A DNA stretch of 64,000 nt from Lachnospiraceae bacterium (GTDB taxonomy: Bacteria; Bacillota; Clostridia; Lachnospirales; Lachnospiraceae). The stretch spans positions 80,381 through 144,380 of the forward strand of contig JAETRI010000007.1 in NCBI GenBank assembly GCA_021770245.1, in the 5' to 3' direction. Below, piece by piece: positions 47,660 through 57,500 of the stretch. Under the pieces are notes generated by a model that saw only the letters and a list, made by a program, of their open reading frames with translations, was not told where the DNA came from and searched no databases. Each line of letters starts with the position of its first letter. Position 1 is the stretch's first letter. A program made the position numbers and the translations under genes.

Positions 47660-48486
47660 GGGCCGCCTCCTTCCGCACCGCTCTCGTCCGGGTCTCCGAT
47701 CTCCCGGATGGACTTTTTGAAGGTACAGGTATCCAGTTTCTCCAGGCCGGGCTGGATTTCATAAGTGATCAGGGCAGTCCCTCCCGCCGGCCTGTATTCC
47801 GTAGCGCTGTCCGTCATCCATTTCTGCGTCGTTTTGTCCCAGCTGATCCTGGCCCCGTCCGGATTCCTGCAGACCACCGCATCCTCCCGATAGGTTACCG
47901 ACGGATCATACACGGTGCTGTAGCTATACCGCATGCCGTCCCTTTCCACAATCACCTCCACGGTGAAGGTGTAGCGGGAAATCAGCTGGCCCGTGATTTC
48001 TTCCATGGGATCCTTGGCCAGCGTCTGGTCCTGATCCCAATTATACTCAATGATCCCTGTCAAACCGTCTCCGCCCAGGTCGCTTTCCTTATAGAGGATG
48101 ATCTCGATTTCCCCGTAATCCTGGGCGCCGGCCGGGCTTTCCGCCTTATAATGGTAGGCCGTTTCCGGATAGGACGGATTGTAATCCATGTAGCCGTCAT
48201 ATTCCAAAAATCTGCAGGCGAAGCGGTAAAAACTGTCCGGATCCGCTCCGTCCAGCGATGTATAGCGGAAAAGCTCCCCGTCCAGCGTCTGGGAGAAGCT
48301 TTTGGCCAGCTGATAGCAGCGTTCCCGTTCCAGACGCCGGCTGGCATTGGAGAGCAGCAGACCCGCGGTATAGACCATGGCAAGGGCAAAGGCGGCAAGG
48401 AAAGCGGACACGCAGATCACCATGATGAGGGACGCACCCTCTTTGGCCTCTATTTTCCCAATCCGCTTTCTCTTCCACCCAAACAT
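47656..48486 (-). CDS. Minor pilin lacking Glu5 (PilX/GspK-like)
   Basis: 276 residues. Leader M-F-G-W-K-R-K-R-I-G-K-I-E-A-K-E-G, then A-S-L-I-M: position 5 is Met where other pilins have Glu. Tip subunits such as GspK and several PilX proteins also lack Glu5. The head is large with several aromatic motifs (Y-N-P-S-Y-P-E-T-A-Y-H-Y). ATG 48486 follows GGAGATGGGAT. Known biology suggests it caps the fibre. Confidence 0.8.
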   Translation of the reverse strand: MFGWKRKRIGKIEAKEGASLIMVICVSAFLAAFALAMVYTAGLLLSNASRRLERERCYQLAKSFSQTLDGELFRYTSLDGADPDSFYRFACRFLEYDGYMDYNPSYPETAYHYKAESPAGAQDYGEIEIILYKESDLGGDGLTGIIEYNWDQDQTLAKDPMEEITGQLISRYTFTVEVIVERDGMRYSYSTVYDPSVTYREDAVVCRNPDGARISWDKTTQKWMTDSATEYRPAGGTALITYEIQPGLEKLDTCTFKKSIREIGDPDESGAEGGGP

Positions 48487-48593
48487 ATCCCATCTCCATT
48501 CCTGCCAAATCCGCCGGTCGGGGCGAAGCATCCCTCCGAGTTTCCTTCGCGCCTCTTTTTCTGCCGCGCCCCTTTGCCATCAGGCCGTCAAAA

Positions 48594-51500
48594 TCATTGG
48601 AAGGTTACCTCAAACGGCTCCGACCTGATATAGGACTGGCTGCCGGGCGTCCCTTCATTTTCCTTAACGTCCGAACAAATGCTCACCGTTTTCGTAAAGT
48701 GCAGTTCATCTCCGGTTATGGAGTTTCCGCCGTCCGGCGGAGTTAAGCCGGCCGCATCCGGGAGGATCAGGGTATAGCCGAACCCTTCTCCCTGCTGTTT
48801 CACCTCCAGGCTGCCCTGCAGCTCGACCTTGTAGGGAACCTTAAGATCCGTTTCCTTCTCGTACAGGCCGTTTATCTCTCTCTTGTATCCGGAAAGGACG
48901 AACCTGCCGTCCTGGCCGGTGATTTCATCCCAGCCGCTTCCGTTCTTCTGGTATACGGACACGGCGCCGCCTTCCTCCACAATCCGGAATTCCAAAGAAT
49001 CGCCCTCCTTTGTGGTAAGGGTGATATAGTAGGAATCCGCATACGCCACGCTGTCCCAGCGCAGGGTGGTATGTTCGGCCGTCCATGTCTTTTTCTCTTC
49101 TATTTCCCCTGCCCGGGCTTCGCGGGAAGGTTCCTGATCCTCTCCCTCCGCCGTCAGCGAAAGGACTTTATATTCCGTTCCGGCGGCCCTGCGCGGCGCG
49201 GCCACGGTAAGGGTCCTGCGGCTTTCCGTCCCGGCCGACAGGATTCGTCCTGCCGGAGAAGCCAACATACCTTCTCCGTCCCTTCCGCCCCTGGCGATCG
49301 TTACCGCTTCATAGGAACGCATGGAGGAAACGGACGCCGTGTCAGGTTCCGGACGATCTGCATTTTCGTCTGCCTTGGACCCTGAAGGATTCCCGTTTTC
49401 GTCCGCCGTTTTGGATTCGGAAGGGCTCCTGCCTTCGTCCGCCGCATTGGACTTGGAAGGGCTCCCGCCTTCGTTCGCCGCATTGGATTCGGAAGGGTTC
49501 CCGCTTTCGTTTTCCGTTTCGGATTCGGAAGGGTTCCCGCCCGTCGTATCGGATCCGGAGGAGCTTCCGCCCCCGCCGGATGTGCCTGCACCGGAGGAGC
49601 TTCCGCCCGTGCCGGAGCTTCCCTCCTCCTTCGGGCCGCTTTCCCCGCTTTCAAAGGAGCCTTCCTCCGGATCTGTTTCTTCCTGATCGGGATCCTTCTG
49701 ATCCGGTTCCTTCCCGGACATATTCTCCTCATCATCCGGCAGCCCGCCGGTTTCCTTTTCCGCATCCGGTGCGGCGGCGTTCTGCCCGTTCTTTTCTTCC
49801 TCCTTGTTCCTGGACTGCCCTCCATCCGGAAGATCCGGATTATAGATCAGCGTCACTTCCACGTCCTTTTCCGTGCTGCCCACCGTTACGTCCGGTGTGG
49901 GCAGGATCACGTAGGGCAGCTGCCAGACATCCGGATTGGCCACCCAGGCGGAGCTGACATTTCCTTCGCCGGAAGAGATCCTGGCATAGAACAGGATATA
50001 TTTTCCCGCATATTCCGCCGACAGGCCCGAGAGCGTGTGGCTGTAGCGGTCCGCCCCTTCCACCTCCATCTGGGCCGGGTTCAGTTCGTCCTGGCCGTTC
50101 AGGGCGGGATAGGTGGCCAGCAGGCCGTCCACATCCTTCACGGCGCCGCCTTCGATGGCGTCTGCCGCTGCCCTGGCCTGGTCTTCGCTGTCAAACACAT
50201 AGGCCTTTGTCAGATAGCTGCTGCCTCCCGGCGGGATGCTGTCCTTATCCGCATTCACCGTCACCGTCAGGCCGCCGTCCCGGAAGGAGTCCACCGTTTC
50301 GGCCTTATCCTTGTTCTTTTCATGCTCCCAGTCCTTCTCCCAGGTTACCTTCGGTTCCTTAATCCGGTCCGGCACGTCGAGGGCATAAGTCACGCCGTCC
50401 ACGCTGTGGACATATTCCAGATCCTCGTCCCGGGCCATCGCTTTGATATAGATCAGGACGCGTTTTCCCGCGTAGCCGTCTGCCACATCCTCCACATGCT
50501 CCAGGTCGATGGTCTGTCTGTAAACGCCGTTTTCGGACGTCGGGCTGCCCGTATCGTCCCGCACCGGCATGGTCGCGATCCGTTTCGCCACTCCCAAGGT
50601 GGAGCCGTCCGCCTCATAGGGCTGCACATAGATATCATAGGAATCGCAGCCGTAAACGGGATCCGCCGCATCCCACCGGGCCTCCGGCTCTACCGCATCC
50701 CATTCCACCTCATACGTCAATTCATTGATATCCGGGTTCGTTACTCTGGGCTGGGCCGGCCTGGGCAGCCTGCGCCTCACCCTGTAGGTTTCCGTGGAAG
50801 GCAGACCGATTTCTCTGACCGTACCTGCCGCGCCCCCTTTTCGTGACACGGTGAGCTCCACTTCCTGATAGTTCCAGTTCTCGGCATCCACGGTGAGCGA
50901 ATTTACCTTCACCTCTTTTTCGACCGGAATGGAAACCCGGCCGGTCACATTGCCCGCTTCATCCCTGCTGATGCCGTATAAGGATACCAGGTAGGTATCT
51001 TTGGCCGGATCGTATTCCCCGGGCCCCTCATCCCATTTGAAGGTATATTGCAGGCTGCCCGTATCCGCATCCGTTTCCGGCGGCAGGCTCTTGCCGTCTT
51101 CCAGCTTCATCAGATCGGGCGCGGCAAGCCACCTGAGCAGGACATTCGATGTCCATCTGTAATCCCAAAACGTATTCCCGGTCAAAACGGGGCTGTAGGC
51201 ATCCTGCCATTCTCTTGTCTGCGTCCCGTCCTCCGCTTCCTCTATGATCAGGTTATGGATGTTGGATGTTTCCCCGGCCGCCACATCATAATAGGTATAA
51301 ACCGGGCCCAGGCCGGACTGCGCATACCATACCCGCACCTGTATGTCCTCCGCCTCCGCGATATAGGCCGGCAGATCCGCAAAGGACGCGGTGGCGCTTC
51401 CGTTCGCTGAGGTTAGGATGTCCGCGCTTTGGAATACGGTTTCTCTATGCACGGCGCCTCCCTCATCTTTCCATGTGCCGATCAGATCCGCACGGTATAC

Positions 51501-54500
51501 CGGCGGTGTCGTCACATTTCCTCCCTGGCCCTGCAGCGTTACGGTGATACGCAGGTCCTCCAGGCTGGATCCGGTGACTTCGGCAGACGGATCGGCGATC
51601 GGGCTCTTGTTATTTAACGCGATCTCCGGCGTATAGGCCGGCAGATATACGGGAACGGATACCTCCAGGGAGGATAGCCCGTTCGGATTCCCGTCCGCGT
51701 CCACGCCCGCGGCCCAGACCACGAGCTGCTGCAGGGAATTGCCTTTCGGCGCGTATGCCGCTTCCCCGTCCGGCGCGAACTCCAGCTGCGTCCCGTCCAT
51801 CAGTTTCACATAAATTCTGGCCTGGTCCTGGCCGTAGTCCTCCCGGTTATCCAGGCGGAAGCGGTATTGATAATTGCCAGCCGAACTGGTCAGTTCAATC
51901 CGCAGCTCGGGATCCGGCAGCGTATTGGACAGGGAAACCAGGTTGGAATCCACCCAAGAGGACTCCATATCATTTTCCCGGCTGCGTGCCTTCAGCCTTA
52001 CGAACACCTCTCCGCCCTTTGCCAGCTCCTCGTCCGACAGGGAGAAGGTAAATTCCTCCGTACCAAAGGTAAATGCGCCGGTGTCCTTCCCGTCCGCCTG
52101 TATGCCGCCTGCCGCGCTCAATTCCTTCAGATCGATCCTTTCCTCCGTACCGTCCGCGTCTTTCCGATACAGGACCGCCACATAATCCGTCCCGCCGGAG
52201 GAGATCCCCGAAACGTTCACCCGGATCGTCAGCTCGTTATTCTCTCCCTTGGTCAAATCCACGCTTTCGGGGGCCAGGAGCATCCCGGCCAGGCTGAAAC
52301 AGAATTTCCGCACATATTTGTCGAATTCGCTTCCCCGGGCGACGATGTTGGCTACGCTGTTATAGCGGCCCGCGTCAGTCACATCTTCTATGGTGAAAAG
52401 TACGTCGCCCACTTTGGTATAGGTATAATTACCATTCCACCCGCTTCGGGTATTCACCGTGCTGCCGATGATATACAGGTCGGATACGTTATATTTCTGA
52501 TTATCGGATTGGAAGGAAACAAAATATCTGGTTCCTTCTTTGACAAAGCTGTAGGCTTCCCTTGTATTGGCCCACCTCACGTTATCCGATGCGCCCACTG
52601 TGAAATCATTGTTTCCCTGGAAACTCCAGACACTTTTTTCTCCCAGGAAATAGTTATAAATGCCTCCTATTTTGCCGTTAATCCAGTCTTTATGAGCATT
52701 TCCGGCACTCACATAAGAGATAATGGGATGGTATATTCTAAAACCATCTTGATTATCCATATACGGATCCACCGAGAAACAGTATTTCAGGCTTGTATTC
52801 TTGGAACCCAATTCTCCGTATCGTTCACCGAAAATACCGGCTGCAAATTTTTGACCATCCAAAACAGCAGCATAATTCCGGCATCGCTCTATATTCAGCT
52901 GTATATTTACAGTAGATTTTGTAACCGAATCCGTTGACGGGCCGTCACTGGAAAAGAATCCCACAATACCCGAAGCCATAGAACCCGAATAGATTTTAAC
53001 TCCGGCCCCATTGACACAGTCCAGCACATTGATGGTAAATTTCTGAGCATTTTTCTCTTCTTTCACCTGATAGGTGGTCACATTTCCCAGGATTCCCGCG
53101 CTGTCATTTGCACAGTTTTGATTATTCCCGCCGGTCTTCCCATAGATATTTCCGTAATTACCACATCCTATAATGGAATATTCATTATTTTCATAGGCAT
53201 GATAAAGCTGGGCGACGATACCCCCTGAGGCTCCCACCCATCCGGTTGCGGGTTGATAGGTGGTCTGCAGGTTCCCATAGTTATAACACTTCTCAATCGT
53301 ACCGCCCCGCCCCGTCCACTGGCCGAGGATACCGCCCGAATAATGGGTATTTCGGCAGTATACCGTTCCATAATTCACGCATTCCCGTATCCTCCAGCCG
53401 CTGCTCGTGATGTTATTCTGGTTGCCGATGATCCCGCCGGCAAACCGGTTGGTATCCGCGTTGGTAAGCTCCCGCCCCACGAACGCTTTATTCAGCAGGA
53501 AGGACAGATCCTTTTCCGATTCATTCATGCCGATGATCCCGCCGGTCCCGACCCCGATGGCCGCCGACTTGTTATTCAGGAACCAATCCCCTGTGGCGCA
53601 GTGATTGACCGATCCGGTCGGCGCATTGTAGGCCGTGATGCCGCCCAGATTCCCGTTGCTGGTCATCGTAAGAACCAGGCTTCTGCCCTCGTCAACCTCT
53701 CCGCCTCCGTCATAGTGCTGCTCCTCTATTTTACTTCCTTCCCATTTGACAAAGCTGTTATCCGCCTTGATCCCTTCCCCGGCCGCTCTTTGGATCAGCG
53801 TCTGGATATCGTTGACCTCCGCGCCGCTTTCCCCCATCAATTTTGCCGTCACCGCATCGCCGGACAGGCGGATGCTGCCCTTGTTGTAACCGGCCACACC
53901 GCCGGCCATGCCGCTTTCCGCTTCGATTTTGGAGCCGTTCCCCCGGATCAGGCACCCGTCGATCACGCCCGCCTCTTCGTTTTTGCCAGCGATTCCGCCC
54001 ACATGGGAGGAAGAATCCTCCTTTTCCTGGGCCGTGCTGGTGCTGGTGGCCGTATAGCCCCCCTTAATTACGACGGATATCTTTCCGACGCCGCATTCCT
54101 TCAGCAGCCCTGCGTTGCGGCCCGCGATGCCGCCGTAGCAGTTCCCGGGGGCAGCGGCGCTTTTACTCTGCCGTATCTCCCCGTTGTTGTATTCGCAGTT
54201 TTCCACCTTCGCGCCGTCCTGATTCTCTCCTGCGATGCCTCCCAGGTACTTATAATTTTGAAATTCGTAAAATTTCAATCCGTCCGCGGTCATCTCCGCG
54301 ATCCTCGCCGCATCCTTTCCTCCGCCGGCGCGCTCGTTGATCCCTGCCACGCCGCCCACCGTCAGCTCGGATGTGCCGATCTGTATCTCGGGCATATAGG
54401 TGAAGCGGTAGCTGCCGGTATCCGGGCCGATTTCCTTACCGATCACGCCGCCGGCCGCATTCCTTCCGGCAATGCCGCCCACCGCCCTGGCAGAGCCCGC

Positions 54501-57500
54501 CAGGATTACGTTCCCTTCGGGCGCACTGCTCCAGACGGCGCCGTAATTGACCCCGCAGACCGCCCCGATTTCATCCACTCCCTGGCTGCGGACGGTGATG
54601 CTCTGCGTCCCGTCCTTTTTCCCTACGACACAGCGCAGGATCTGCCCTCTGTTTTCCGCGGCAATTCCGCCCGCATAACCGCTGTCGCTGCTCACGTTCC
54701 CCTCATTCCGGCAGTCCTGCAGAAGGAAACCCTGTTCGCACACGGCCACAATTCCGCCGGCGGGCCCGCTGTCAGCCGACACGTTCCCGCTCCTGTTAAC
54801 GGCACGGGAAATCCTCGCCGAAGAGGCGGGAGCGCCTTCTCCCTCTCCTCCTAAGGTCCCTGTCCTAGCCTCGCCGATGATGCCGCCCGCGTAGCCCTCC
54901 GCGGCATGTACGCTCTTTGCCCGGCAGACCAGGTAAACCGCATCCGTTCCCGCAGACGCCCCGAGCAGCCCTTCGTTTATCCCTATGATGCCGCCCACCT
55001 TCTGCTTTCCGTCCACGCTGACCGTGGGATTTACGGCAGTCACTTCTCCGGCGCTGCCTCCTGCCACGTCGATCTCGCCGCCCTGCCGGTTATAGCCCAC
55101 AATGCCGCCGATCCCCATGCCGCTCTTCCCGGCGATGGCGCACTCGTCGGTATCCTCATCGCCTACGGACACCAGGATCCTGCCTCTGTTCGCCCCGGCC
55201 ATTCCTCCCGCATAGTCTCCCGCCGCGGTAATATTCGCGCGGTTTTTGTTGGTATCCAGGCAGGCTCCCGCCATGTTGTATCCCACGATCCCGCCCACAT
55301 AGCTGCCTCCGGAGATCGTCTTCTTCCCTTCGGTCGTACAGAAAGAGATCATGCCCGAATCGTATTGATAAAGGTTTTTATATCCCTCCACCTTCGTAAG
55401 ACCGGTCCCTGCGGTCCCTGCCGAAGCATCCCGGGCATGCACGTTCACCCCGGCAATCCCGCCTATGTAATTCAGGCCGGCATTGCCGAAATTGTCGGTA
55501 AGATGGCAGTCGAATACGCCTCCCGCATTGAAGCCCACGATGCCGCCCAGGCCGATGAAACCGTTCATGATCCCGGTATTGACACAGCCGTCAATCACCT
55601 GGTTATCCAGGTTTGCGCCGATGATCCCGCCTCCGATGGAAACGGAAATATCCGTGTCTTCCAGATCCGACACATCGGCATTCACCTCCCCGCTTCCCAG
55701 GTACGCCTTCAGCGATACCCCCGTCAGGGAGCCCGCCGGTCTGGAAAGGTTCCCGGAATTCTTACAGTATTTCAGAATCAGCCGGCTGCCGCGTTCGCAA
55801 TAGCCCACGACGCCGCCCACATAGAAATCCGCGCTCACGGGAATGTTGTTGTTGTCGTCCTTCACATCCCCTTTTTCGTTCCTGCCGTTTGCGACGGTGA
55901 GGGTATAGACGTTCGCAGAACGCATGACCTGCGTCGGCACGTTGCCCGCGCCCAAAGCGGGCAGAAGCGCCTGTGAAGCCGTTTCCAGATAGCCCAGCAG
56001 CCCGTCTTCGGAATCCTCTCCGGCCGCCGCAGGCAGCTGCCCGGGCGTATAGGTCCTCTGGTATCCGATCACGCCTCCGGTAAAGGCCTTCCCTGTAATG
56101 CTGCCCAGGGTATTGTCCGCCCGGAACCCGTCCATAGTGGTATCAGCCGTAAGCGCCACCACATTCGCCCCGATGCAGCCCCCCACATAATAGTTTCCCG
56201 TTACGCTGGAGGGCCGGACGGAAAGCTCCCGGTCCAAAAGCCCGACAGAGGCATTCAGCCCGACCAGCCCCCCGGCCGCGTTGCCGTAGGCATGGATCCG
56301 GCCCCCGATCAGCGTATAATGGACGTCCAGAGTTCCTTTAACATCGTTAAACCCGATCACGCCGCCCACATAGTCTTCTCCCACCACAACGCTGGATACG
56401 GATTTCACCGTGATCTTCTCGCTGTCCTGGGTAAAGATGATTTCCCCGTTATTGTATCCGGCCAGGCCCCCTGCGCAGTCGCCGGTCGCCTGCCAGGTCT
56501 CCACAATAGTGCCAAAGATGGAGCCGTCATAATCGGACAGGTAGCTGGCACAGTCCTCCAGCTTCCCCATCTCTCCGTTATAGCCCACGATCCCGCCGAT
56601 ATAACGGTCATAGCCCGCGGCCACGCCGTTGTTTATGCAGTTGGTGATCGTGGTCTGCGCATCGCCGTCATTTTTTCCCACAATGCCGCCCACATAGCGG
56701 TTCCCTATCACATACCCCGCGTTTGTGGTCACGGCGATCCCTGCGGTGCCCGTGATGGCCACACGCGCATCATTGGAAAGGCCGCCCGCAATGCCGCCCA
56801 CATAGTCGGATCCCAGGATGTAGCCGCCCTTCTGGGTGCTGCATCCGGCCAGCTGGCTGTTGTTCCCATAGCCGATGATGCCTCCCACATACTGTCCCAG
56901 AAGCACCTGGTCCCTCCTGCCCACATCGTCGCTGTAGGAGTAATTCCCAAAACGGCCGGAGGCGCTTCTACAGTCGCTGATCTGAACCGTGTTGCCAAAG
57001 CCCAGGATCCCGCCGAAATACCTTCCCTCCAGTTCGTCTTCTGCTTCCTCATGGGCATATGCCGGCGCGCAGAGCACCAGCCCTTCATTGGAACTGCTCA
57101 CAATGCTGGCATGGGACGCATCGTCTCCCGCACCGTTGACAAAGTCTCCCGTGAGGGAACCGCCGATGCCGCCGGAAAACAGATTTCCGGTTACATAGGC
57201 CTCGTTTCGGCAGTCCTCCACCCTCACGCCGTCTCTCATGATGCCGCAGCCGAAGATTCCGCCGATCCCATACTGATAGCCCTTCGCCCTCTCCTGGACG
57301 TCCTCCGTCCCCGTCCCGGCCTGTGGTGTGGGCAGGGACGCCGTTACGGTTCCCTGCATGGAAAGGTTCTTCACCACGTTTTGGGAAGGATCCGTCAGAG
57401 GCAGAAGGCCGCCGTCCTCATCCTTTTTTGCGAGCACGCCGATCAGGCCGCCAATCCCTGCCGGTTTCGTATCCGCCACGCCGGCGGACTCCCTTCCGGA

